Below are positions 10,640 through 21,252 of a stretch of DNA of 64,000 nt, piece after piece. A program made the position numbers and the translations under genes. Positions within the stretch are counted from its first letter, which is position 1. The number at the start of each line of letters is the position of its first letter. The stretch comes from Tulasnella sp. 424 (Eukaryota > Basidiomycota > Agaricomycetes > Cantharellales > Tulasnellaceae). The notes under the pieces are model-generated. The model was given only the letters and a program-made list of their open reading frames with translations. It was not told the origin of the DNA and ran no database searches. The DNA lies in assembly GCA_019633425.1 (NCBI GenBank), contig WSUB01000087.1, positions 1 to 64,000 of the forward strand. The letters are read 5' to 3'.

Positions 10640-10846
10640 GATATTCACGCATATTTTGTATGGATAATTGTGGAGGTGAGGCTGTGGACACCCTGTATTC
10701 GTGCCCTTGGGCTTAAAAGCTAACGTCGGATCTGATGTTGGTCCTCAGGCCCTCAAACCACTGTGCCTCTCATTCCCAGACATTCCATTTTGCTCCCTTT
10801 TCACTCCAAAACTTTCGCTCCCGCGGCATCTTGACCTCAACATTGA
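10640..10846 (+). promoter_or_regulatory. Promoter/5' leader of K2
   Basis: Same conserved block as before the other K genes: TGGAGGTGAGG at about 10,670, CTTAAAAG near 10,712 (degenerate TATA element), then the CCTCTCATTCCC leader. The TATA-to-ATG distance is about 137 bp. Confidence 0.5.
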
Positions 10847-13800
10847 ATGGCGGATTCCCCCGCGTATCATTACTGTCATGGTATCCCGCCTGGGGAGGCA
10901 TCATCATCTTTACAGCGGTCGGCCAGCGACGCTTTCGAATCATCCTCGGAGCTCGAGTACCCTTCCAAACGTCGCTTGACAATCGGTAGCTCGACCGACG
11001 TCCCGCTTGCCGTTTCAGCACCGACACCTCAGGCCGAGGTTCCTGGGCGGTGTCCCGCTTTGGCTCTTGAAGAAATTGAGAAACGGACGCAGGTCGCTCA
11101 GCTGGAAAGCAAACATGCCACAGAATCTAACGAGCCGGGTGTCCGGAACCCAACAATCTCTCCGGTCGAAGAAAGGGCTATCCCCGAGTCTTCAAACCCA
11201 ACCCCAGTTTTCGGGCCTGACTCGACGGCGCCCCAGCTTACGGAAGACGCCGACCAAAAGATAAAAATGGCTGTAAGGCTATTTCACGACTTGAGAGAAT
11301 GGTTGCTGATATAGTATCTTCAAGCGAGATATCCTTAACGGAATCCCCCGTCGAATCGATCCCGCCAGAATCAAAATGAAAGAAACACAAACGGGCATAC
11401 AAGGTGGTCAAGGCGTCGTTGTCATCGGAATACTCAGTCTTGACGAAGCTTTGAATGACGGTTTGTCTGAACTAAAAGTGGCTGTGAAGAAGCTTGAGTG
11501 GAAGCGAGATGATGTGGAAGAGTCCGCAAGGTTTTTCAAGGTGTCGTCGACTGTAACGTAATGACTGTTCGATCGTTCCGACTGCTCACTACCTGCTCTT
11601 CTCAGTCTTTCGTCCACGAACTCAGTCTGATGGAATCGCTTTCGCATCCGAACATCGTTATGCTCGTTGGATTTGTCGAAGACATGCAGAAAGGGGACGC
11701 TTGGATGATCTTACCTTGGGAAGAGAATGGCAACGTTCGAGAATTTTTGCAGTCGGGCGAGTGGGAAATCCCAGAGCGTATATCTCTGGTGAGTTCGATC
11801 TTCGATGCTATGGGGTATTTTACTCGCTGAGCTTTCGGTATCGGTAGATCAAAGATACAGCGAAGGGATTGGGGTACTTGCACAGCCGACAACCCCCTGT
11901 TTGTCATGGTGACCTCAAATCTGTGAGTCGCCCGAGTCCCTTTCTCAGAAGCTTCCACCTGGCTTAATCATTCTTCAGTTTAACATCCTCGTCAACTCCT
12001 CCTACCATGCCGTTATCACCGACTTTGGGTCTGCCCGTATCAGAAGACACCTCGCCCAAGAGAAAACGGACAACGCGTCCGGAACTCCGGTCCGTGACGA
12101 TGCAGCCGCAACGCCTATATCCCCGAAGGTTCAGTTCAACGCTTCCACCATGGAGCTCACCTTGACCGGGCCAAAGTTCTCTCTGCGGTGGACAGCTCCC
12201 GAGGTGTTAAATAACGGGGTCCAGGATTTACCGAGTGACATGTGGGCTTTGGGGTGGGTGTCTTGGGAAGTGAGTCTAGCACGGTTCAGTTTCTTGTAAT
12301 TGTCCAGGACCTCACATCTGCGGCTGCATATTAGATTGTAACTGGGAAGATCCCCTTTGACGGTCTGAATCTCGAGCGGGAGATTGTGGTGCATACCATA
12401 AAAGGAAAACTACCCGCGATTCGGCAGGACATCAACCTGTCGCTGGTCCTCATGCTCTGCAGTGTAATGTCGGATTGTTGGCTCTCAGAGCCAGCCAAGA
12501 GGATCGATGCTTCGACTTTTCAGCTAAAGGTTGACCTCATGGTGAGTGACCTGACAAAGAACGACGTCAACGATTCTGAAATGGCCCCCGTAAGCCTTCT
12601 GTGGCTCCTTCCGGTTACCACCCCAGTGGTCAGAAAGTGCGGTCGGCTCACCTGCTGCTTGAGCTCGGGAAAACATACGACCTTCAGGAAAATCGAGTGA
12701 TGGCTGAGTCCCACTTCCGGTCAGCGTTAGATGTTGCGAGTCGAACGAAAGATCATTATACGGAGGTGAATGCCTTGGAACACCTTGGAGGAGTCCTCCG
12801 CAACCAGTCGAGGTATTTGGAGGCGGAGAAGGCTTTCACGGAAGCGCGCGACATCTGCTCCCGCATCGGCAGTGACTTGGGTATGGCAAACGCGTTGGAA
12901 GGCCTGGGGACGATTTATAAAGCTCAGTCGAGGAATTCGGAGGCAGAGAAGGCTTTCACGGAAGCGCACGATATCCACTCTCGCATCGGCCATGACCTGG
13001 GTGCCGCAAACGCGTTGAATGACCTGGGGACAGTTTATCGCGCCCAGTCGAGGTATCGGGAGGCGGAGGTGGCTTTCACGGAAACGCACGAGATCCACTC
13101 TCGCATCGGCAATGACCTGGGTGCCGCTTACGCGTTGGGCGGCCTGGGAGAGATTTATCGTCATCAGTCGAGGAACTCGGAGGCGGAGAAGGCTTTCACG
13201 GAGGCGCACGGCATCCACTGTCGCATCGGCAGTGACATGGGTGCGGCAATCGCGTTGCGCGGCCTGGGGAATATTTATCGGACTCAGTCGAGATATCGGG
13301 AGGCGGAGAAGGCTTTCACGGAAGCACACGACATCCACTCTCGCATCGGCGATGAAATGGATGCCGCTAACGATTTGGGTGACCTGGGGCAGGTTTATCG
13401 CGAAGAGTCGCGGAATTCGGAGGCGGAGAAGGCTTTCACGGAAGTGCACGAGATCCACTCTCGTCTCGGCCATGAACAGGGTACCGCAAACGCTTTACTC
13501 GGCTTAGGTAATACCTACCGCGCCCAGTCGAGGACCAGCGAGGCTGAAATGGCTTTCAACAACGCCTACAACATCTACTCCCGAATTGGACACGTCCTCG
13601 GCACTGGGAACGCGTTACGCAGTCTTGCATGGCTTCATAGCGACCAGTTCAGATACGACGACGCCGAGACGTGCTACCGCCTCGCAGCCGCTTCTTATGA
13701 TCATGCTGAAGCCGGTTATAGTAAAGCTCAAACACTCCTAGACCTCGGCAAAGACCTTCATACTCGGCGCAGATACCCCGAGGCCGAGGATGCTGCTACC

Positions 13801-14481
13801 GAAGCCCTTGCCATTCAGATCAGCATTGGCAACGAGGAAGGGCAAGCCGATGCTTCGTCGTTTCTGGCGAAGATCTTCAGGTCCCAGTCGAGGTCTGACG
13901 AAGAGAAAGAGGCGCTACTTCAAGCTGAAGCTGCATATGCGCGAATCGGCGATGATGCAGAACGTGGAGCGACACTGGGGAGGCTCGGCACTGCCCACCT
14001 CATGCAAGGCACGTACGACGAAGCGGAGGAGTGTTACCGCCTTGCGCAAGCTATATTCTCAAGCACGGACGACGGTGACGGTGAAGCCCGTGAGTTGCAC
14101 AATCTTGGGACGCTCTATCTCGTCCAGGGTCGACATGACGAAGCGGAGGAGTGCTACGCCGACGCGCGTGTAGCATATGCTAGGATTCTAGACGTGGAGG
14201 GTCAAGCCAAGGCGTTGGATGGATTGATGACAGTACGCGTTCAGCAACGCAAATTTGTCGATGCGAAGGCTGCTTGTGTGGAGGCCCGCGAAACGTATGC
14301 GCAAATGGGCCGGCCGATCAGTGAGACGTGTGCAACGATTTGGGAACTGCTCCAACATCCCGAACAATTTATTGGCTTGCGCGTGACGGGACCCTTTCCT
14401 CAAGCAAGTCGGGACTGCCCACCCTTTGTGATGAGGGAAGTATTAATTGGTTCGTACGTTGAAACGTCCTTCAATGGTTAA
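10847..14481 (+). CDS. K2: non-RD TKL kinase-TPR protein with N-terminal extension
   Basis: Exons 10847-11272, 11325-11540, 11606-11788, 11848-11922, 11979-12269, 12335-12541, 12595-14481; 1,094 aa predicted. Exon 1 has 142 codons against 19-22 in the other copies. About 120 Ser/Pro/Glu-rich residues sit between the MADS start and the DSTAPQ segment. The kinase has the G-loop, VAVKK lysine, HGD catalytic loop, DFG and APE. The sixth intron (12542-12594) is 53 nt, so splicing is required to join kinase and TPR frames. There are 14 TPR units, six of them central. These alternate between an RNSE and an RYRE version, giving an 80-residue higher-order repeat. The C-terminus runs about 25 residues past the usual ending. 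Unit order matches K4, its closest relative here. Confidence 0.83.
12778..13497 (+). repeat. Central TPR array of K2: 6 x 120 bp
   Basis: Six exact 120-bp units. Units 3, 5 and 7 carry GAATTCGGAGGC or a close variant (RNSE). Units 4 and 6 carry the TATCGGGAGGC version (RYRE). The result is a 240-bp dimeric period also seen in K4. Confidence 0.85.
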
Positions 14482-14665
14482 TGACTCTCCTTTTAAGAGG
14501 CTACTGCATACGCTTCACGCTTTCTGGGGACACATGTCCGACTTATTCTCGTGAATGTCTCCTCCGATGATGTCCGGCCCCGCTCACTGTATTCCAAGCA
14601 CCTCTGGTTGTATGTGCTATGTTGTGGCTTATGTTCTAGAGATTACCCTCATTGCATGCACTTCC
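14468..14665 (+). repeat. K 3' flank after K2, first part
   Basis: Matches the 3' flank of K4 (38,135-38,310), including ACTGTATTCCAA(G/A)CACCTCTG and GTGGCTTATGTTCTAGAGA. Similarity ends near 14,665 and resumes at about 15,590. Confidence 0.6.
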
Positions 14666-15589
14666 CCGACTCTCTGATTAAGCGAAGCCAGAGAGGAGGG
14701 TTTTATAAAGTGAAATATAGTATATCCGGTTAACCATGCACGTGCCACGATGATCTAGCGTCCGTGGTGGCAAGCTCTCCTCGCCAACAATGTGTGTTTG
14801 ATGAACCTCCCTGATAAACCTTCTTTTGGATTGAAACCTGATCACGACTAAGCCGTACAGTAGATCACCTTTCTTACCGAGGAATCAATAGGGTTCACAC
14901 ACGGTCTAATGACTTTGTGAGCGAAGGAGGAGAGTCTCGGCGGCCGGCGGAGCCGGTCGGCGAACTCGATGCCTTCGTCCGGACGTCGCTGGGGCATCCT
15001 TTCATGGGGGATGCGATTATCGGGGTAATAAAGACCTAACCACTTACAACTCATTGTCCAGTCTACATCATATAGCGACAAGCAACCCTTCCAGCTACGT
15101 TGCAAGTTTATATTCTATATCTGTGTGTACGTCGATTCTACTATCGATTTAAATTTCTGTCCCAGCAGCATCCGCATGTTGAAGCTAGCATCTGCTGTTC
15201 TTATAAATATAGTATTGTTGAGCTCTTCCTGTTGAAGTCTGCTCTCAATTACCAAATCGACAGATATGTTTATCGCACTTTATTTTCCTTCTTCCATCCA
15301 TTCTAAGACGATGATGGACTCTCCCATATACTAAGGTTATTCTCATGTGTGAAGTTGATAATTATAAGCAGCATCTCGAGTTGATTGGCTGATTCTTTAA
15401 ATTTGAGTGTCATTTTGATACCCTGACACAATCTTGTCCCCGGATAAGCAGTGGTGGCTGGATTTGAAACTAAAATGAAACGGGTGGCTCGAATTTGTTC
15501 ACCAAGTATTATCTAGATCTCCTTTTCCCTTAGCCAAAGAGTCGGGGGATTGGCGCCTCCGCGCGCCGCTACGATTTCGAATGTAGTCT
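14666..15589. other. About 0.9 kb insertion in the K2 3' flank
   Basis: This stretch interrupts the K 3' flank that is continuous in K1, K4, K5 and K6. It is AT-richer than its surroundings (15,100-15,420). No protein motif, terminal repeat or target duplication is clear by eye. Confidence 0.5.
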
Positions 15590-15860
15590 TTAATTTGATG
15601 GACACTGCTCATTAACCAAGGTCCGGAGAACCTTCTGGGGAACCGATCTCTACGTCATCATGACGACATCCCCTCCAGCTTTGCAAAGTACACAGTGGCT
15701 GACGCCCTTAGCATTTAATTTTGGGCCTAGGAATTCAATTGTAATTTAAAATATGCTCTATAGCTACTGCTCTACTTGAGTCGCCTTCGACAGTGCACAG
15801 TCTACCGGTCCCCTGTCAGTACCTGCTCGACTCAGGTCGCGGCGCTGAACCCAATATGGC
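15590..15860 (+). repeat. K 3' flank after K2, second part
   Basis: Resumes the conserved flank with TTGATGGACACTGCTCATTA and CATGACGACATCCCCTCCAG, as at about 38,450-38,525. It includes a copy of the inverted repeat near 15,777-15,838. Confidence 0.6.
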
Positions 15861-16044
15861 CCCCAGATCGAGCCAGACTCGCTGAGTCAGTCGCTACACT
15901 TTGAATGATAAGACCCACCACGCGTCATGTGACACACTGCGAGCTCGGAAAATAAACGGGGGGACGGCCATCGCATGGGCTGGAAGGGGCGAAGGACGAG
16001 GAGCCAAGGGCGTCCGCGTCGCGACGACTAGTTAGAAAGTTGTA

Positions 16045-18760
16045 TCGTGCAATGATAGACGAGGAGAGGGTGGGGAACAGTGGTGGAGTCGTTGTCGTTG
16101 TCGTTGTCGACTTGCGGCCTCTGGAACGCCAGGTCAAGCAAGGGTGGGCAGCAGTCAAGGTTGAAATCCCGACGGCGCGGCTTTATTCACCCACTACGAA
16201 ATCGTAGCACGCCTTGCAGCACAGACACCCGACGAATCACGCCAAAGAAGGTTTCAAAGGAGAAGACAAAGAGCATCAACGACGGGGTAATTCGGTCGTT
16301 ATAGGAAATCACGAGGAAGTGCGTCTTCGGAAAATCCTCGTCCCTTCTTTTGGGTACGCGGCGATCTCCTCAACCTTATCGAACTCTCAACAGTCCAACC
16401 ATGGCAGCACCTCCCCTTCGTACACCAGTGCACTTATCGAAGCTCCGGCCTACGTTGCCACACCAGTGGCCGGAGGTCCAGATACCTTGCCCGGATACGA
16501 CGATTCCAGCGCGCCCGCGAGCATCTTCGGACCCTCTCAAGGCATCGATGACGAGCTTCCAAACCACTTCAAGATCAATAATCAACACGTCAAAGCTCAG
16601 GTCACGCCGTCGGATCTCCAGGCTCACCTAGTCCTCCGAGGGGCTTTCCATCGTCCTCGTGAGGAAGTCAGGACGTTTAAAGGGAAGGCGGACATCCCCA
16701 TGGAGCCTGACGAGCAATAGGCAGTCTTTCTTCAACGAGCTGTTTATCGTTTTAAACAATGGGTTGCTCGGATGATTGGCGGGAAAGGGCAGGAGAAGGC
16801 TCTTGGTGACGGGCCGAAGGTGTTGACTTCGAATGAAGTTCCCCTCGTTGGATGCGGTGATGGTGTGGCACACGTACATGCTCAATCCACGAAATTACTA
16901 CGAAGGCTGTCTTCGTAAGTTCCGGGTCTGCTCCGAGTCGGATAAGTCCCTTCGTTCTCCGGACTAAGTCACATCTTGCTCACATTGTTAAACACGGGCA
17001 GGTCTTCCCTGCTGATGCAACCAGCCAGATCAATCGACCACGAAACCCTGCTCCCCCACCCTCCTTCCGAAGGCCGCGTAGCCGCTTTCACAGCATTTAC
17101 TCGGCAACCCTTCGACTATACCCTAAACACAACCTCCGACGAAACCGTCCCTGTCTACAGTCCAAATTGCTCCCAGCCTAACACGGTTCCTTGGATTCCA
17201 TACAAAGGCGATGGGTTTTCCCAACGAGGCTTCGGGTGCATTTGCAACAATTGCCGATTCACGCCTAATAGAGAGGTTTCCCAACACGTGTTAATGGACG
17301 GCGTTCGTTCTCGCTGACCTAACTATCTGAATTTCTTGCCATAGACTCTTGGCGTCCGGAAGTTTTACGAAGATATGGAGAAATGCGTCGCTAACCCGGA
17401 CTGCTTCTTCCTCGCGAACGTTACACCATCCGTCCCATAAAGCCCTCCCATTCACTCCGCCTTCACCTTCACTTCCACTCTCAGGAACGCCATACTCGAC
17501 TATCACGCCGGTGTTCGGGCTGAAACCCAATGGTCTGAAATCCTACCGGCGACCGTCCTCAGCTTGCGTGAAGCAACAGTTCCAGTGCCAGCAGAAATTT
17601 GGGGGAAACAAATTGGGTGGTCGATGAAGGCGGTGGAGGACTATATAGGATCGGGATATTGAGGAAGAAGAATCAGCTATGGGGCTACTACACCGAGGCC
17701 GTAAGTCTATGTCATGATCGGAGGTCCATATTTGGGAGGTTAACGTTTCAGCGTGGTCTTATCAGCATACCGTCAGCCAGGCCCATTCTCTCTCGACCGG
17801 GCAATTGCAGTGAGTACCTGCGTTCACTTCCCATTACATGATTTACCAAAGCCTGATGATACAATCCATGCATTCCATCTAGCTCCTCCGCCAAATGAAT
17901 AGATGGTAAATCTCGGATTTCACCGAACAAGCTCGATGGGAGGAAGATTGCGATACTTTAACTCGTTGCGTTGTGCGGTATCACCATTCTTTTCGGACCT
18001 GATGGCTTCTACGCCGGGGACCTTCGTTGTACCGATGCTGGTACGTAAGAAAGGACGGTGCGACGATTGATTTCACGGTTGACCTTCCGTTGATGTGGTC
18101 GGCTAGGATGTTGATCTCGCTTGGCATCCCCATCAATTGATTTGTGATTCATAGTGAGTACATAATCGCCTATTTCTACGACGATGTACTTATTGAATAA
18201 TCTCTTGCTACGTTGTAGTCGCAAGTTGAAAGACGCCATAGGCAATGTACGTGTTTCCTCGTGTCGCCTTCTTGAAACGTATCTGAACTTATTTATACTT
18301 CGTAGCTACCGGATCACGACGACAAAATTAGCCAACGGGCACTTTACAATGCCTACGACAAAACTACAGAAGCTTGGATGGTGTGTAAAACCTTTTACCT
18401 CCTTTCGCGGGATCTGACCGGCAGCATCGCGCTAGGCTCGCTTCGGAGTGCCTTACTCCGTCTGCGGTTGCCTACCGCCAGATACCTCAAGTGGTTCAAG
18501 CGGTTCCGGGTTCTCCCTCTTCTCCAAAACGGGAAAATCCAAATTCACTCCCAGAAAAGCCAGTGGAAAACCCCCGACCGGATCTACTTTCTCCCTCGGA
18601 CGAAGCTGCAGAACAAACTCACCCGTCAGATCATGATGCTGTATCACCCCAGGCGAACCGAATACGGCCTAAGTGCAGCTGAGGATCCGGGAGTTGGCGA
18701 AGAAGGCGAAAGAGCTAGGAAAGAGTGTCGAGAAACGGAAGGGTGGAGTTGGTGGTGAAC
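16045..18760 (+). pseudogene. GRDP-like (DUF1399) pseudogene D1
   Basis: A near-complete but broken copy. In order: upstream TTGTCG microsatellite (about 16,090-16,110); LPGYDDSSAP segment (16,483); ELPNHFKINN and HLVL helix (about 16,556-16,640); W-to-stop TAG at 16,718-16,720; extra base near 16,845 before VWHTYMLNPRNYYE (about 16,863-16,905); FDYTLNTTSDETV and CxxC-type NCSQPN/CNNC cysteine pairs (17,120-17,270); one extra base near 17,430; PFSLD block about 17,790; ARWEEDRD-like helix about 17,935; AWHPHQL (about 18,120), where relatives have AWHTHQL; DHDDK (about 18,313); PYSVCGC (18,448). WHT/HQL, HDD and VCGC motifs are typical of GRDP-like proteins. Several independent lesions make it non-functional. 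Confidence 0.68.
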
Positions 18761-18769
18761 TGGGGATAT

Positions 18770-19260
18770 GTTGCATTTCTGCCATGCAGCGTAGCGGAGT
18801 GGACTGAAACTTGACCTTGGTCAGAGCAGCTTGCACGGCCAACGCGCTCTTTCCAGGGGACAGCGGAAGTAGGTCCTGCCGTTAAAGTCCACTCAGAGCG
18901 TCTATGGCCATAAAATTGCACAATATTATTTTCAGCTTAATGGTGAAGCCTCTGCCCAAGTTTGGTGTCTTTAGCGTAAAAGCCGAATAGCACTTTGCGC
19001 GATTTCCGCAAGGGGACAAGTTTTCACACCCTCCCCCGAAAGCAGCCTGCGCGAGGCGCGAAACACGCTACCAAACCCTGATATGATAATTCCATTCTAT
19101 TCAATTACATATGTAATACCTATATACCGAAAATCCAGGCTTTATGAGTCGAAATGGGAGAGAAGTGAGGGGGTAAAGTCACCCCCCGTATCGCGGCACC
19201 TTGGCCTCAGGCCAGGAGCTCCGGAGCTAAGGGGCTTACATCCGTGAGCCTAAAGCGAAC
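18770..19260. other. Intergenic, no supported gene
   Basis: No conserved frame is seen. The sequence is locally AT-rich near 19,080-19,140. It separates the GRDP-like pseudogene from the truncated K unit. Confidence 0.4.
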
Positions 19261-19525
19261 ATCTCTATCTCAAATCATCCTCCCTTGCACGAACAACTAT
19301 CTTCCCTCCGCTCTGGACAAGAACCAGTCATTCTACTCTCAAAAGAGCCTCCCGGGCTTTTGATATTGACAAGCCGGATGTTTGAGGAGGCACGAACGGC
19401 CGTTCAAGTAGAAGCGTTGCGGAGTAAATCCTTCACTGAATTTATTGCCTCGAAGGCGAATCCATAATCGAGACAGCTGTGAGGGTACATGAAGAATATT
19501 TTGGACTCACGCATGTTTTGTGTTG
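19261..19525 (-). pseudogene. Partial X unit upstream of the K stub
   Basis: It resembles the K-proximal part of unit X (CTCTGGACAAGAACCAGTCA, and GGAGTAAATCCTTCACTGAA as at other K promoters). Only about 260 bp remain and frames are interrupted. Confidence 0.4.
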
Positions 19526-19529
19526 ACAA

Positions 19530-19876
19530 CTGTGAAGGTGAGGCTTGTGGAGACCCTGCATTCGTGCCCGTGATTTTAAAAGCGAACGTTGCAGCTGATG
19601 TTGGTCCTCGGACCCCATTCAACCCTCAAAACCACTTTGCCTCTCACCCCCCGCCACTCCACTTTGCTCCCTTACCACTCCAGAATTTTTGCTTCCTCTG
19701 CATCTAGACCTCAACATTGAATGACGGACTCTGGCCCGATGGCGTCCCAGCTCGGAGACGAAAAGTTAAAAAAGGCTGTAAGGGTATTTCCCGACTTGAG
19801 AGCATGGTTATTGGGATAATATCTTCAAGCGAGATATCCTTGTTGGAATACCCCGTCGAACCGATCCCGCCAGAAT
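19530..19876 (+). pseudogene. 5' stub of a K gene (promoter, exon 1, part of exon 2)
   Basis: Contains the K promoter block, exon 1 (19,721-19,777; 19 codons ending KLKKA), intron 1 (19,778-19,829, donor GTAAGG, acceptor CAAG) and the first about 46 nt of exon 2 (RDILVGIPRR...). K similarity ends at about 19,875, where it is joined to the upstream end of the S unit from the inverted K3 block. It cannot encode a kinase. Confidence 0.7.
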
Positions 19877-20031
19877 CATATACTTCTTAGGCAGTTGGGG
19901 AAAGACAATGGTTAATGGGATAAATAATACACTGAAGCTTCTTGCTGTGCTAGACTTCATGGTATGCCAGTGTCCGGTTAGGTCAGAGTAAATGTCGGCA
20001 ATGATATTGAGGTCATAATTACAATCTGGAA

Positions 20032-20355
20032 TTGCACTCATCGAGTCTTAACGTCCTCCTCTCACACCGCTGCATGACTAACGCAACCAACTTCAACCAA
20101 AAGGCAGCTCATTTGGCGGCGGCAGGATCGGTCGGCGTTGTTTGGAACAAGCCGCCATGGCTCAAGAACACCAAGGCCGACGAGCCGCATTGGAACCCCC
20201 ATACACGCGTCCACAAATCCAACCACCATTCCTGTCAGTCCAACCTGACCTTCATTTTTGAGAACCGTAGAATCTCATGCCCTCTCTCGCATTCTGAGCC
20301 ACGGATTTGGTCCAACCCTCGGCCGCCGCCGCTATCTGATTCGAGCAGTGACTGA
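20032..20355 (+). CDS. Short conserved ORF S2, unknown function
   Basis: A 107-codon frame whose first two thirds match S1 (6,926-7,165, minus): SHRC, TNATNFNQKAAHL, GVVxNxPPWLKNTK, KSNHHS. It is convergent with K3, as S1 is with K1. DNA similarity begins at about 19,877, directly at the junction with the K stub. No domain is recognised. The start codon is uncertain and the true start may lie upstream in another exon. Confidence 0.35.
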   Translation: MHSSSLNVLLSHRCMTNATNFNQKAAHLAAAGSVGVVWNKPPWLKNTKADEPHWNPHTRVHKSNHHSCQSNLTFIFENRRISCPLSHSEPRIWSNPRPPPLSDSSSD

Positions 20356-20659
20356 GATGGGAGTGGAGGACTGTATTGGAGGTGACTCACGTAATAAGCA
20401 GAAGGGATATTTTATACTACGCTTGATTACTAGGGTCAAATGCAAAGGGCATCAACCACGATATACTTCACAAAGCTGGAGAGATGACGTGAAAATTGTT
20501 TCTCCCGAAAAGTTCTCCGCATCAGGGGAGACCGGTATTGTCCGGAATCCGAACATGCGGCGGATGTGTGGGGAATGAGTGCCCATGCATGGCTAGGGCA
20601 TGTTTGAATTCGGAAAATGTATGTAGTTTTCTCAGCTAAAATCAAGCCGATTAGCTTAT

Positions 20660-21125
20660 TTTAACAGAAAATGCTCGGGTCGTATGTTGGATTCGGAAAC
20701 GGCCCGAACATGGGCTGCTCACTCTCACATATTGCCGCCGTTTTCGGAGCCGAAACATTACCACTCTCCCCTTGTGCCGCATCGTAGTTGTCGAATAGCG
20801 TCCACCAAAGTAGGGGACTACGTTTGATTGGGGAAACTATCGTCGTTGCTCGCTCACACACTTGGTTGAGAGTGCTCGGCGAAGACCATTTGACAAGCAT
20901 TGGAAGAGGAAGTCTTATTTTACACGAGGAGGTGAAAGGGACAAGTCCATGCAAAAGGGGCAATATCCAGAACATAAGCCATAACATAGAAGCAGAGGTG
21001 CTCGGAATACAATATTGAGCAAGGTGGGACAAAATTCGAAAAGGACATTCACGAGAACAAATCGGACATGTGTCCCCACAATGCACGAAGCGCATGGGAA
21101 GTAGCCTGAAAACGATAATCATAAG
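20660..21125 (-). repeat. Conserved 3' flank of K3
   Basis: Reverse-strand copy of the K 3' flank (GGGGACACATGTCCGA, TTGCATGGACTTGTCCC, CAATCAAACGTAGTCCC). A long open frame exists on the minus strand, but the equivalent frame is closed in the other flanks, so it is not called as a gene. Confidence 0.6.
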
Positions 21126-21252
21126 CCTGGAAAACGAGAGTCATTAGCCATTTGAAGAACGCTTCAGCGTATGAACCAATGAATACCTACCTCATCACAA
21201 AGCGTGGACATTACGACTGGAACAGACATGCCAAGGTCGATCCGATTGGTCG

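Noticed and set aside
20661..21122. 153-codon minus-strand frame in the K3 3' flank, with hydrophobic parts
   Set aside because: The homologous flanks of K1, K4, K5 and K6 do not keep this frame open, so it is chance openness in conserved non-coding sequence.
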